64,000 bases of DNA, taken from assembly GCA_950295325.1 (NCBI GenBank), contig OX485807.1:47398440-47462439 (forward strand), given 5' to 3'. The notes beneath the pieces were generated by a model. That model saw only the letters and a list, made by a program, of their open reading frames with translations. It ran no database searches and was not told the origin of the DNA. The DNA comes from Polytrichum commune (Eukaryota; Streptophyta; Polytrichopsida; Polytrichales; Polytrichaceae). This document shows, piece after piece, positions 32,717 to 45,284 of the stretch. A program made the translations under genes and the position numbers. The first letter of the stretch is position 1. Every line of letters starts with the position of its first letter.

Positions 32717-33661
32717 GTCATCCACTTTCCAAAATAACAAGTCATTTGCTTCTCAAAACAAGATGGAACATAACATTATTAAGTAGTTTGCATTTGTTCA
32801 TGTGGGCATCGAGAATCTAGTCATGAAATGCTGCAGCTAGTGTAGATTCAATCTGAATTTGCACTTGCTGTGTCAGGCATGGGTACATTCTTAGAGCCCA
32901 CCTGAACAAACACACACTACTTAAATATTGTTATGAATGATCTCACGGGGTCCAAATATGCTTAAAAAGAATGACCATAGTACTATATACATTCATGGGT
33001 CTATTTTGTAGCTTATAATTTGTGTGTGGGGGGTGGAGGGGGTGGAGGAGGGTTGACATTTTGAATTTCGTTTGCATGTTATATTACACGTACTAATAAC
33101 ATGATTCCGTGTTGAAAGTGTGGGAGATGGCCCTAAAAGACTAGGCAACAACATATATATATAAGTACCAACCTATCACATAGATTGAAGTCGGTATGCG
33201 ATTTGATTCCAAATCCGTTGACTTTGAAATAATCGGTAAGACATGTCACTCGGTGACATGGCTGACTCCAGCTCTTCCTTCTCCTTCCTCGCGCCTTCCT
33301 CACTCAACACGCTCAAATCGGTATAGCGAGTACACTCACAAATATAAGGAATTCTCATCGCCACTTCAAACATCAATCTCAGCATCCCATTGAACTATCA
33401 GACAACTTAGGCTGCACTTCAACATCACCATTGCAGTTGAAATAGACCTCCAGCATCCATACCATACACCACTTGCAAATCGGTTGCAATCTGAATTATC
33501 ACTCAAGTATTCAAAAACTGGTTGCCCTTGCATCCTTGTCGAGGTTCTTGAATATCCTCACTGAGATCGATCTCCTTCGAGTTTCTGCACAGGAGGCGTG
33601 CGCACAGATTGTGTGTACGCAGCGTTAAGTTTGGTCTTGTGTGAAGATTTTTTTAGGAAAG
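32717..33661 (+). promoter_or_regulatory. Upstream region of the AG-peptide gene
   Basis: It includes the promoter and 5' UTR of the gene starting at 33662. A G-rich GTGGGGGGTGGAGGGGGTGGAGG tract lies near 33025 and TATATATATA at about 33150. The TATA run lies about 500 bp before the ATG, so its role as a core promoter is only a guess. Confidence 0.3.
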
Positions 33662-33961
33662 ATGGCGGCATTGGCTGTTCAGAAACTGAACAACGTGATG
33701 TCAAGGAGAGGGTTGGCTGTGGTGATGATGCTGATTCTTGTGTTGCTGCCTGCGGTGTTTGCACGAAGTTCAGTTCCAGCTCCAGCTCCTGCACCTGCTG
33801 CAACTTCACCTTCGCCCTCTTCTTTAAATCTTGCGCCCGGTCCAGCTGGTGGCCCTGCGCCTGCGCCATATTCGGCAGCCAGCCCCGCGTTGATGCCATC
33901 CCTTGCGGCGGCAGCGTCCGTGGTGAGCATGCTTGTATACATGGGTGTGGCAGCTTTGTGA
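33662..33961 (+). CDS. Short classical arabinogalactan protein / AG peptide, 99 aa
   Basis: The ATG at 33662 opens a signal peptide with hydrophobic core GLAVVMMLILVLLPAVFA and probable cleavage after A35. Residues 36-80 are rich in Pro, Ala and Ser with AP, SP and PA pairs (SVPAPAPAPAATSPSPS, then GPAPAPYSAASPALMPS). These are the proline-hydroxylation and arabinogalactan attachment sites of the family. The last 19 residues (LAAAASVVSMLVYMGVAAL) form a hydrophobic tail expected for GPI anchoring. The product should be a secreted, heavily glycosylated cell-surface proteoglycan. A long 3' UTR is possible; an AATAAA sits at about 34394. Several other open frames overlap in other frames and are shadows of its low-complexity codons. 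Confidence 0.85.
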   Translation: MAALAVQKLNNVMSRRGLAVVMMLILVLLPAVFARSSVPAPAPAPAATSPSPSSLNLAPGPAGGPAPAPYSAASPALMPSLAAAASVVSMLVYMGVAAL

Positions 33962-36576
33962 AATCTGTAATTAGGATCGTAGAGGAGCAGATTATTGCGC
34001 AAGCATTTTCCGAATAAATGTGGATATGCCAAAACCTGGATTGGACATGGACTTTTTAGGAGTGGGATTCTGTGATCGAAGTGTCTTCCAGTTGATCATT
34101 GAGCAACTGCAATGGATTTCATCCAGGGATGTTAAAAAGGCATCAACCACCAGGAACTTGAAGAAATCCAGTTTGGGTGTAGCAGAAAATGTATATATAG
34201 ATGAAATAGACTCCTTCCCTGGAATTGACAGACGACGTAGATCACCAAAAGAGGCTCAGGGCATAGATGATGATATATATACGTATACGTTGAGTCTAAG
34301 TTCTTCGACATCAGCAATTGTCTGGTTTTCCTGCGTTTAGCAATGGCTGGATCCATATTCTTTGGGATACTTTCGAGTACTGTACTCGGCAATAAAATTG
34401 AGACACATGTTTTTGTTCCTTAGTGGCAAAGATTTATTCAATCCACTCTCGGGTTGCACCTGTGGATGCATTTTACAGTTCTTGTCGCACTTTCCCTATT
34501 TGTCGAGTAACGACCGGAACCATGTGTCAATCTGTCCATGTATTCCGTCTCAACAAATGAAGTGCTGGCTGAAATTGTCACCTATCTGAGGGTTGTAGGT
34601 TTTGACTTATTTGTTGTCTTCATGCTGACCTTTCTCAAATATTTAAACGAAGAAACAAGGTCTGACTGGAATTGATGGCTTATCCTCCAATTTTGATTTT
34701 GGCTTCTGCCAGTGTATCTTGCCTTGTCAAGCTTCAAGTCCTTCACATAGTAGACACAGCCACAATCAGTCAAATATCCTCTAGGATCCTGGAGTTTTCA
34801 CACTCTTACTTGCTCAAAAATACAACGAAACAAGTATAGACTTGCAGATGCTCCAATGGTCCAATATGAGAGACTTGCCAATGGATGTCTCCTGTATATC
34901 CCCCTTTCATGTTGAGCTTACAGGTAAATCCGGCAGCACATGACCCTGCACATAGGAAATCTCCCTAAGTTAGTGCAGCAACAGATAATGCATTCCTAAT
35001 CTCAATTTCCTGACTCTTTCGCTAGTTCCACATCAAAGATATTATATTAGTTCTCTACTCATTTGTTAAATGAGACTCAACTGCATTGAAGTCGATAGAA
35101 TTATTGTGAATGGTCAATTCCCTTGTATGGATCAAAATCCTGTGGATTTTGGTGTTGATAAAGATCACTGAGAATCTTGTTATACCAACAACATCGATTG
35201 GGCTTTCATTGGTTTTTCTTGTGTTGCAGTGGACAATTTGGTGCTTCACAAGGCAGGGCACGTCGAGATAAGGAAACAACAACATACAAGAAAATTGCCT
35301 GATGGGCAGGACACTCAATATGTACGTTTTGCGAGATGCACTTACGGAAGGTTTACCAACTTTAAGATGGTGATACATCGAAGAATTGCTCCTGTCAAAG
35401 CTTGTAGCTGTTGTATACAATGTTATTTCAGAACAGTCAACAGTGAAACTTATTTACCCATTGACACAATATGACTAACAATCACACACACTATTCACAG
35501 GTTGATATTTGCATTGCTCAGGCTTAATTCATCAGAACTTCTTTATTGACATTCTTTGCTCACATACACTCACAGGTTTCTTGCACAGACACACTCGCAC
35601 TCGCAGTCATCTTGCATACAACTACTGCCCACGAGCAAAGTTGCTTCGTCTTATTCATCCTCTTCACTGCCACTGATGTGGAAGAGGAAACTTCTATCAC
35701 TAATAAATCTAACTACTCTTGACTAATCAAGTGACTAATCTTGAACAACGTAATCAATGCGAAACGTACTGACTCCAATAGTAGCTAGGGTGCTTCTAGG
35801 ACTATGTGCATCAGACATTTATAGTTTTATCTACAATTTAGATTCTATTATAACAGCTAAGGTAGCAAAGTAAACTGAACGCATCATACTCTGTACAAGA
35901 TGTCATGGTCAGGTAATTGGTATCATCTTCCAATATAAGCTGCTAGCGAAGTAAACCGAAAGCCTCTACATCTATACAAGAACTCATAGTCAATTTGGTA
36001 TCATCTTCCAATACCCTAAGGTTCACTTAGCCTACACAACTACAATTGCAAGATTCACTGGAGTGAAGATATCACTTCCATTTCCAGCTAAAACATTGCT
36101 GTACATCGATTTCCATAAGAGGAATTTATGACCTAATTTCTTAAACGTCTTCACGTTGCTTCCATTTCCCAGGTGTTCTTCTAGGATCATGGAATCATTG
36201 AGGAAGCACCGGATTTCAGCTGCTGGTGGGAAAAAGTGCAGGCACTTGCAGAAACCGCAACTGCACAACTCCATGTCGTGGAATTGTGTTCGCATCTCGA
36301 TCGCTTTACCTTAAAATTGAGCAGAATCTCATTTTAGCGACTAAAATTCGTTCGCCAGCATTTGTCACAACCCTCGGGACAGTACACTTTTCATTGCGCT
36401 CGCATTCAAGCAGCGCATTGCACTTAATCTTGTTAAGTTGCTACTGGAGCCCTGTGGAATGTCGCACAGGTCAGAGAAAATCGACGGTAGACTCCCACCT
36501 CCTGATAGCCGCTGAATTCACCCTGAAATGGTCCTCCTCATTTCTCTCGAAAGAACTTCGACGATCCGTTACGAAA
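33962..36576. other. 3' UTR and intergenic DNA, no supported gene
   Basis: Probable 3' UTR of the AG-peptide gene to about 34410. An AG acceptor at about 35229 followed by an 80-codon frame may be an isolated exon, but nothing in it is recognisable. Short open frames at 36032-36295 and 36226-36597 overlap in antisense and lack motifs. Confidence 0.35.
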
Positions 36577-36860
36577 TTAAATCCACATTTGCTGTAGTGC
36601 AAGCACCGGTGCTAGAACAATAAACTGGAATGCTATCAGAGCATGTAGCTTTTCGTAATCAAATTTGTCACTTCTAGTGTTAGGGTTAACACCTCCGCTC
36701 CTCCTTGGCGCCGAAGTGACTCTGAAATGGCCCTCACTTTTCCTCTCAAAGGATCTGAGAATGCATCTCACGAAACCCATGTGCTGTAATGCAAACACCG
36801 GTGCTAGAACGATACAATGGACTGTGATCAGAGCATGTAGGATTTCGAAGTCTTTATCAC
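36515..36860. repeat. Tandem duplication at the 3' end of the orphan ORF
   Basis: Two units of about 140 alignable bases contain CTGAAATGG-CCTC, TTTCTCTC-AAGGA-like, CTGTA(G/A)TGCAA, CACCGGTGCTAGAAC and ATCAGAGCATGTAG. They produce the repeated LHALI and VLAPV segments. Confidence 0.75.
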
Positions 36861-37596
36861 TTGGAAACTTAGCACTCGCGTTGGCCACTTGTTGCCCGCC
36901 ATTGCTAACCTCCTGGACAAGGAGACAAAGGAGAGCACTGAGCACATTATAAAATCCTCTGATGACTGCAATTGCACTCATGCGCCATTGCGGGAACATC
37001 AACTTGCTAATGTTGCTGGGTTTCTGTTCAACGTTCGATGATCCATTGTGCTGTAGTCCAGCATTACGTATTGAGATCTCCTTCGATGCTGTTACACTCT
37101 TGGTTGCGTGAGCGTGTAGGGCAGTGGCCGGTGCAACGTTGCAGATTGGAGCGTCTATTAACCTGCTGCCGATTGCCTCAGATTTCCGATCTTGGATAGA
37201 GTGAGCATTGCCAGAAGTACCTCCCATCCTCGACGCCGTCTCTATCACTTTGACTTCACTGTCAACGTTGGCCACAATTGCAGAAGGCATCCCGCAGCCA
37301 GAGCTAGTTTGTTGTGTGTGATCTTCAGCTTCAGCTTCACTTTCTCCACTGGAGCATGACCCGAACATGACATACACTTTTCTGCACTTTTTCTTGATGT
37401 GAAAACGCCAGGAACTGATGACGTGCTTGCTAGTTCCTCTCCCGTCGAAGGTGTGAAGAGTCACGTGGCCATGTCCATTTCCTGATGGAGTTGCACTGGA
37501 TGTACTGTTCTTTGGTAAGAAGAGACTTGGTTCTGCCATGGAAATTGGCGATGAGCAATTACTATTGGATTCAGGAAAGGGGCCGAGACGAAGCAT
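36577..37596 (-). CDS. Unrecognised 339-codon ORF with a repeated hydrophobic C-terminal module
   Basis: A single long open frame from ATG at 37596 (a second Met, MAEPSLFLPKN, at 37539 is an alternative start). The first half is Ser/Gly-rich with a basic patch SWRFHIKKKCRKVYVMFG and an acidic GESEAEAEDH. The C-terminal third carries a module twice: EILHALITVHCIVLAPVFAL and EKLHALIAFQFIVLAPVLAL, each probably membrane-embedded or amphipathic. At DNA level this is a tandem duplication of about 190-200 bp (36521-36660 and 36721-36860). The second module stops at a TAA although the frame stays open beyond it for about 30 codons, so the protein may once have been longer. I do not recognise the family. 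The frame is far longer than chance in this composition, but a single-exon orphan gene needs transcript support. Confidence 0.45.
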   Translation of the reverse strand: MLRLGPFPESNSNCSSPISMAEPSLFLPKNSTSSATPSGNGHGHVTLHTFDGRGTSKHVISSWRFHIKKKCRKVYVMFGSCSSGESEAEAEDHTQQTSSGCGMPSAIVANVDSEVKVIETASRMGGTSGNAHSIQDRKSEAIGSRLIDAPICNVAPATALHAHATKSVTASKEISIRNAGLQHNGSSNVEQKPSNISKLMFPQWRMSAIAVIRGFYNVLSALLCLLVQEVSNGGQQVANASAKFPSDKDFEILHALITVHCIVLAPVFALQHMGFVRCILRSFERKSEGHFRVTSAPRRSGGVNPNTRSDKFDYEKLHALIAFQFIVLAPVLALQQMWI

Positions 37597-38462
37597 AGAA
37601 TGCAGAGACCTCGCAAATTATGGAGCTGAGCAAAATATTGAGGACAAAGCTAGGCGCTAGGCGCTACACTAACAACTTTCTTTCTGTCCCTTGAATCCAA
37701 TACTAATCAACAGGCAAGCGTAGTAGCTAGGTGGAGTTTCGTATCACAGCCGATTTGATCTTATGTTGTGCACTAGCAGAGTAGGCACCAGGAATTTCCT
37801 TGAAGTCGTGATCCTGATTCCTGGCGTATAGGTCGATGCTCTCTTGAGCGTGGGAAGTGGGAGGAAACTACGCGGCTTACTTCGTTTGGTACTTGGATCG
37901 AAGTTCCTTTCCCTGCAGTGATGCCGCATCGCCCTCAACCCTAAATTTGAATTGCTTTCAAAAACATAGAGTACAAAATTGCAGACAAAACAATAGAATA
38001 CAAAATTGCAGACTAACCATGAATAATTGTGCCAAGCACTGATATTGTGCTTTGAGGTTACAATATCTAACGTCGGTCAATTGATCTGCACAAGTGACAA
38101 GACATGTGACCCTAATTCGGACTCTGACTCCTTCCTGGCAGCTACCTACAGACAGCTCTACCAGCTATTTCTCATTGGATTGGACGAGAATTTGTGCTCG
38201 AAATTCTAACACCATGATAATCATGCGTCATTGAGTGATGATAAAGATATTATATTCATTTTAAACTTTGGCGAGTGTAATAATAGAAACTGCATTTGTC
38301 ACCACAAGGTTCCGCATAGGAATCCGCTGTAAAACCGAATCAGTCCACCAAATTCAATTGTTAAATGTGATGATTCTTGGATTCCCGAATCCCGTTGAAC
38401 TCTGTCTGTAACTTGCTTGTCTAAACGAGGACAACCTTTTTAAGGTCTGTTCTTTACTTCAG
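37597..38462. other. Left flank of the MULE and upstream region of the orphan ORF
   Basis: It contains the presumed promoter of the 36.6-37.6 kb ORF. A small tandem CAAAATTGCAGAC repeat is near 37973-38010. No gene is supported. Confidence 0.35.
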
Positions 38463-38471
38463 GTTTCTTTG
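38463..38471. other. MULE target-site duplication, left copy
   Basis: GTTTCTTTG, identical to 51768-51776. A 9-bp duplication is typical of Mutator-like elements and fixes both ends of the transposon. Confidence 0.92.
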
Positions 38472-38520
38472 GGAAGACGATATTTACCCCCCTACGAGCT
38501 TTTGTAGGGGGGCTCTGACA
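38472..38520. repeat. MULE left TIR with an internal hairpin
   Basis: The terminal inverted repeat pairs with 51718-51767. Inside it CCCCCCTAC and GTAGGGGGG form a perfect 9-bp stem around an 8-nt GAGCTTTT loop. The right copy keeps the hairpin except for one extra base. Confidence 0.9.
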
Positions 38521-38859
38521 GGTCAGGGCGCAAAACTTTGCGCTGCCCAGATGGCGGTATGACCGGTTTGACCGGTGAAGACGACGACGACGGATGAGGA
38601 GCTGGATGAGGAGCTGGATGAGGAGCTGGATGAGGACAGAGGATGAAAATGGCGCTCGAGGCAGGGGCACACACCTGTGAAGGTCGCGCGTTCTGTGTAC
38701 GTCGAGAGTGGGGGAGTGCTCATGTAGTTCAGTGTCATTCAACGATGTCACATCTAAGCGTGTACTGCATGGGTTGTGATGATTGCAACAGATCGTTGTA
38801 GTGATTGCAACAGATTCGGCGAGGTGATTGCGAAGCGACGTCGCCGCCAAGGATTGGAT

Positions 38860-39160
38860 TGCCTCATCAGGGTTGATGGTTCATTGATTAGGGTTGACTG
38901 GTGATGTGTTTGTAGGGCGTTTGGGTTTGTTACGGCCATAGAGTCCATCGAATGTGGTGAAGAAACGCAGATTTCCAAGGTTTAGTGGTGATTGGGTTGT
39001 TTGTAGGGCGTTTGGGTTTGTTGCGGCCATAGAGTCCATCGAATGTGGTGAAGAATCGTTGGTCGCCAGGGTTTAGTGGTGATTTAGGGGTTTGTAGGGC
39101 GTTTAAGGGTTTAGGCCACCGAATGTGGTGAAGAAACGCCGGTCGCCGGTATCGCTGTGA
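38860..39160. repeat. 91-bp subterminal tandem repeats of the MULE
   Basis: The motif GTTTGTAGGGCGTTTGGG starts at 38908 and 38999, and in altered form (GTTTAAGGG) at 39090, exactly 91 bp apart each time. The motif GAATGTGGTGAAGAA follows in every unit. The stretch 39140-39250 continues with shorter GAAGAATCGT and GCTGGTTG repeats. Confidence 0.8.
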
Positions 39161-39269
39161 AGAAATGCTGGTTGCTGTGAAGAATCGTGAAGAATCGTGA
39201 AGAATGATCGCTGGTCGCCGGTTTCGCTGTGAATGCTGGTTGTTGTGAAGAACCTTGTTGATTTCTTCA

Positions 39270-39738
39270 ATCTGTAGACATGTACTATACTAACATATAA
39301 CTGGTTTTCTCAACTGAGTTTAGCATTCTGAGCCAATTCCGCCTTGGCTCCGCAGTGAAGGATGCTAATTTATGTACATTTAATTTGAAAAACTGGAACT
39401 TCAACTTGTTACCATCCCAACTATTGTTATTGTATGTCCTAACCGATTCATTTCATGCTTTTGTCCCACTTTCATTTTCATCTTGCCAGTAATGGACTTC
39501 CTTTCATGTCGTTCAAACCGACAGTATTGCCGAACTCTGAGCTTATTGATGTCATTGACGATATTGTAGCAGCCACGGTGTTTTCATTATCTGTAGACAG
39601 GTACTATACTAACATATAACTACTTTTCTCAACTGAGTTTAGCATTATGAGCCAATTCCGCCTTGGCTCCGCAGTGAAGGATGCTAATTTATGTACATTT
39701 AATTTGAAAAACTGGAACTTCAACTTGTTACCATCCCA
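39270..39738. repeat. Nearly identical 150-bp direct repeats
   Basis: 39270-39419 and 39589-39738 match at about 146 of 150 positions, 319 bp apart. They contain CTCAACTGAGTTTAGCATT and CCGCCTTGGCTCCGCAGTG. They lie in the noncoding left arm of the MULE and are young compared with other repeats in the element. Confidence 0.88.
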
Positions 39739-40346
39739 GGTGTCTCGCAAGGATTTCCGAAGAGAATAATTTAACCTCTTCGGAACTGACGTTTCAAGTT
39801 TGTGAGGGACTCTCGTTCAAGTTTTATAAACCAGGGTTTAGGGTAATGCCATGTAATGAAGGACTGTAAGCTCATACTCAATTTCTGCATGGGCTTATCA
39901 CATGTGAGGGGTTTTAACAAACTCTCATTTCCAATTAATTGTATTCATTTGCTACCCATGAATATTTTCTTCCAACATTTAAAAGTTTGTGGCATTTTCT
40001 CCTAAACCGATATCCGCCCTTTTTGCTGTTCAATTTTGGTGGAGAACCATGCTCCTTTAAGAATTTATAAGTTAAGGGTTTAGGGGTTTACATGTGTATG
40101 TTTTGTTGATTTGCAGCCATTTGCACATATATTGCTGTTGTTGTTCCTGCTGACTACTAAAACCACCTCATCACAGACCTTCTGTCAACAGGTTCACAGG
40201 TACACTACTTTGTTGTGAATAAACTCCATTTTGCAAGTTGGTAGGTACTTTAAATTATTCGTTGTGTGGATCCTTAAGGTTCCCTGGGATTACTTGCTCT
40301 ATTTCCTGAATTCTGTGTAGTTCAGTTGTTATTGCAGGGGTTTTCT

Positions 40347-43300
40347 ATGGCGTCCAACAAATCTCCCCAGATTTCAACCAATGTGCAGCGACAACCACCA
40401 CCATTGACGACTGCCATGATTGTTCCTGAAGTACTCCACCACAACTTCCACGCATTGGAGGATGAAGACATGATCAGGTGGTTGGGGAGAGAGATATTTG
40501 TGGACACCTGCATCAATGGGCTTCTCGGTTGGCAAGACAAGGTAAGTGTTTGTATTTATTTGATTGCACCTTCCTCTTATCATAACATGCTATACATTTC
40601 TGTGGATGTCATTGGGCCAGCAGGACAGTGGCATAGTCATGTCCTTCTGATGTGTTTTTTGGATTTAAAAGAACATCAACATGTTGCAGGTGTTCGGGGG
40701 GGAGGATGGGAAATCACGCATTTTCAGGAGCACTATGACCCATAATCGAAAACAATGCGTTGCTCTTTACTTGGAGGAGGAGTACGAACAACTAGTTCTG
40801 GAGTGTTATTGGACTGCCCGTGCGCGAGTTAAGGGGCCCAACAACAGGTACAGATTCTCTTGTATACATTGTCAGGAATCACATAAAGATAAGAATACTA
40901 CGTCCTACCACAGGATGTTCAAACTCTGTAGAGTTTATGAAGGTACGAAGCCCCTCAAGATGTACCCCACTTGGGACAAAAGCGAACAGGGTGAGAAGTG
41001 TAGGATTGGTTTAAAGTTTGGAAAACGAAACTCTCCCCCAGTGTCCAGCACCCCATCCCCGGCCACACGTCCACCACCTCTCGACCTTGACGAAGAGGGT
41101 GCGTCCATCGAGTGCACTGATGCAGTTTCTGGAGCGGAAACTTCTCCGCCTCACAGCATGCGTGTCGGCCGATCACAATCCCAGCGGCCATCCCGAAAAC
41201 GCCCTCTTCCAGTACATTTTGCGGATCAGCCTCTTCCTCTTCCAAGGAAGTACATCAACAATCCATCGAAGAGCGTCAACACCGCAACGAAACCACCTAT
41301 CTAGCCCAGCAGACTGCCAGTGCCGTCCGAGGAACATCCGCAGGAGCTGATTCATCCCACGGAGTCCAAACCTCTTTCTGCCGCATCTGATCCCGGTTCA
41401 CCCAGCTCCAGCTGTCCCCTGCAGGAAGTAGAATTTAAGGTAGTTAGACACAATGATGTTCTTCCATGTGCCACAACACTGCCCATGTCCCGGCAGGACG
41501 TTGAACGCCAAGCCTGGGCTGAGGCCAGAACACTATTCCCACCAAAAGACCTTACTGTGAGTCCCCCACCTCATATGGACATAAATTGTCTATACATACT
41601 CATCGCAGAAACTGATGACCAGTGGGCGCCTAAGCACCTCCTTAATGATCCTGTGGAATGCATGCAATATCTGCACGCGCAATTGGAGGATGGGACTCTT
41701 GGCCAACGCATTGGGAATGCTTTTGGGCAGTGGTTCCTCTACGGCAACGACACTGTAGGTCCTTCACGTTCTTTCTGACATTAATTCATTTGATTATCTG
41801 TCTTTCTTCTTTGTCTGCTAGTAAATGAACATTCAGGTCCTTGCCTGCACAGTGCATTTATTTTCTGAGTTCTAATTGACTGTTTTATACACATTACATT
41901 GATTTTGATGTTGTGGTTAACTGTGTTCTGCACGCATCGTGTCTGCAGATTACTCGGACACCTGCAGAAGACGATGCTCTCCAAGAAAGAATGAAAGCCC
42001 AGGTGAAATGTTTTAAGTCAAATTCTGATGTCCATAAGTATCAGGAGTTTAAAGGACTTAAAAACTATCTCAATTACCGTATTGCTTGCACAACATACGA
42101 GGCCCAGCTTGCAGCATCAGCTAGCATGGTAGACGAAATGCGTAGGAAACATGTAGATGCCCACCTTTTGAAATTGACCTTGCTGAAAAGGCACGACAGG
42201 AGTCACAAAAGTGGCATTGGTCCCCCATCTATCAGATTTTCAAGAAATGGCCCCTCCCCAATTTCGTTGCTGCGCCTTGGGACCATACACAGTCAGAATG
42301 GGTAGAGTTGTCGGCTGTTCTATTGGAGAACATGAAATCTGAACCGCTGTCGCTCGAAGCCCAATGTCCTCATATATTGAGAGCTTTGTTATATCTAGTT
42401 AGAACATTCTGAGGTAACAAACGCCCGCTTGCGCATCCCACCAAAGGATTGGATTTGCAATACATGCTAGAGCTTGTAAGAGGCAAAGAATACTCCGTTG
42501 CTTTGTCCATGATTGTGCAGGGTCTACCGCATGAGGGCTGGCCTACATTCCCTGGCATACAGGACGCGGAGGACACTTTCAGTGACCTCCACTCCGACAC
42601 GGTTGCTCTGCTCGGCTACAATCCTTCCAAGCAGGTGGCGGTGGTGGAGAAAATTCAGGCATTCCTAGGGAGGATAGCACACCGGGCCGTAGCTGATATG
42701 GTGCGCATGCACCGTGACGAGCAACTCGCACAATTGTGGTACCAAAGTGACACAACCGAGCATGTACGGGAAAAATGCGAAGATGTAAGTCAACTTTTCT
42801 TTTATATACCAGTTGAATACATATTCTGCAATATCCTTCTCTTGTGTAAAGTAAGCTGTGTGTTGCAACTGTTATTTGATGTCCTACATGCAGGGAAATT
42901 ACTGAGGGGTTAGGTCAGCTATGTTTTGCAAGTGTTTGTTTGATGTCCTACATGCTGGGAATGTGTCGGTATTATGTCAAGTAAGTTCTGCAAGTGTTCT
43001 TGAATGTCCTGCACTTATACAGTCCACTTGTGTTCTGACCAGGCTTCTTTTTATGATGTCATCCAGGTTGTGTTCTTTTCCTTGCTTTTTCGCGAAGATA
43101 TAGACATTGGGTCAGCTATGATTGGCGACCTCCTCAAAAAAAACAAAAGCGTTCAAATGCAGGTTGCAGAGGTGCAAAAAGGATTCGTTCGGTTGAGGGA
43201 GACACAGTTACGTTTATTTTATTGTGGGTTGGGTTTGTAGGAGCCAACTAGTGACATTGCAGCCGACGTGCCGTGTGCTCGTTTACTGTTGGGTGAATTT

Positions 43301-44891
43301 CCAGGATGTAGGCGATCGCCCAACTCATGTGGCTTTGTGGCGGACGTACAGGAGGCATTAAGTTTGGATAGCTTGGACAGTATCCCGTTGCCGTCGCAAC
43401 GTTCGCTTGAAGGACTTGACGGAATCAGCACGCAAGACCTTGGTATGTCCCAGCTGAACATCGGGCATTATTCACCTGTCAGGATGTCCCCTCCACCTCC
43501 GTTGTCCCCGCAGGAGCTTCTATGCAGCATGCACTCCGATAACCCGTGTACTCCAACATCACTTCGCGAAGGACATGGCCAAGGACCATGGTTATCAAGA
43601 ACCCTGGCATTGACGCCTCGGATTGTATTGAATTTAGACAATAGACTTGCAGCACATACCTCGAAGGACATCAGCGTGTCTGCCATGGAGTCCAAGGATT
43701 GCGAGGGGACTGACACTGGAAACGAGGTTGCATCCAAGGCTGTGTAGAAGTGTCCAGTACGCCCAACAACTGTGGACGTGTCATTCGATGATGTTTTGGC
43801 AAGAACAACTCACAAGTCCGATGGACGGTGAGTGTTCTTCTTTGTATATCTTACAGTACACCATCAACTTCTTGTTTTTTGTAATGTGTTAAGGGGCTAA
43901 CTCAAACATTGATGTCATGCAGGTTGGAACAACTTGTGAACACTATCTGTAAAGACGCAGGTGCGACTGGCATTCAAGGTTTTCATTTTATGTTCCGTGG
44001 TGAATACTTTAATTTAGGGTGGGCCGGTGATGTGCTGCCCCTAACTCAAAGTTATGGGCAGTTATCTAACCACATGATGGACTGGATTAGGGCTTGGTTC
44101 AATCCCCAAATCCAGGACATCAAATGCCATGTGTGCAGTCCTTATTTGATTGGACTGCTCACTTCGCATGTGCGTACCGCAAGCTCTAGTGGTATAGAGT
44201 TATACGCAGAATTTGTTCAGAACAAATACACTGCCCTTCCAGCGTTGGATATAACAACACTGATTCTGCCTTACAGCTGCAGGAAGCACTGGACTGTGTA
44301 CGCCATAGGAGAGCAAGGTTTCTTTCACTTTGACTCATTGCCTGGATCGGGTCTGCACTATGATGTGACTATACGCACATGTATTGCCAAGATGTGGGCA
44401 GCGAGGACTGGCTGCACAATGCATTCTGACAGATGGTTGCAGACACAATCATCGCACGCCTGGATACAACCATCTGTACCACACCAGAATTCGGGGTGGG
44501 CGTGTGGTTTTTATGTATGGAAGAACATCATGGAGTTTGCAATGGCCATGAGGCATAGACCCGCGTCGTTGTGTGAGGTTAGTGATGAACCCATACAGGT
44601 AGGTTTGGAACTGAATGACATCAGCCATAATGCAATGTGATTGTTACATGGTTATAAGATTGATACAAAATATTTGTGATGCAGGGATTTGAGCTGCGTT
44701 ATAGTCGGAGCGATGCCATACGTACAAGGACAATCATTCGTGACGCGTTAGCGGGTGTCATTGAAGCGGGAAGTCGTGGAAAGACTGAGTGGAATGTGGA
44801 GGTTGTCATGGCCTCGAATGAAGAACAACCCATAAAGGCAAGATATCAGTGCAGACATAGCTACAGACGAAGGAAGAAGGCGGACACTTAG
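40347..44891 (+). pseudogene. MULE-borne C48 (Ulp1-like) cysteine protease gene, six exons, with stops
   Basis: Exons 40347-40541, 40690-41754, 41949-42784, 43067-43827, 43923-44598 and 44685-44891 join in consistent phase to about 1246 codons. Exon 5 holds the peptidase: His in KHWTVYAI, Asp in FHFDSLPG, and Gln plus Cys in HQNSGWACGFYVW, so the catalytic residues look intact. Exons 1-4 are long, MULE-specific and proline/serine rich in part. Breaks in an otherwise continuous frame are TAG at 41302, a one-base loss near 42160, TGA at 42410, TAG at 43238 and TAG at 43745. Ulp1 proteins remove SUMO; the role in Kaonashi elements is not known to me. It is convergent with the transposase gene, with a kinesin fragment between them. 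Confidence 0.85.
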
Positions 44892-45284
44892 TTTGGGTTT
44901 AGGCTTCATAGTGTATAGACTATCTATATGTTAACATAGGGCTTGACCACCGTAGTTAATACGAAGGTAGTACTTGTGTTTATGCAATATGGATTGCATA
45001 TTTTGGCAGTCTCATTTATAAAGTTCATTTTCATACAATCGATGGTGTCGATTAACATGTGAGTCAGTTCAAGGTCAGTGTGTAACTTGGCTGCATTGGG
45101 CTCATTTTGTATATTCAAGAATGACACATTCATTATCACCTGCAGGTGGAAATTGACACCAGTGTCTGCAGGTACAATTGAAGTAATGTTAGTTGAATCT
45201 GAATAACATGCAAAGAACATTGAGTTGGACATGGAATATAACATGCACTGGAACACGAAGAACACTGCCCAGATTACTACAAAC

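Noticed and set aside
33558-34032. Several overlapping open frames on both strands around the AG-peptide
   Set aside because: Low-complexity Pro/Ala codons keep all frames open; only the frame with signal peptide and GPI tail makes a sensible protein.
43067-43827. Small intron to remove the TAG at 43238
   Set aside because: The only candidate intron around it would be under 40 bp with poor borders, so a true nonsense codon is simpler.
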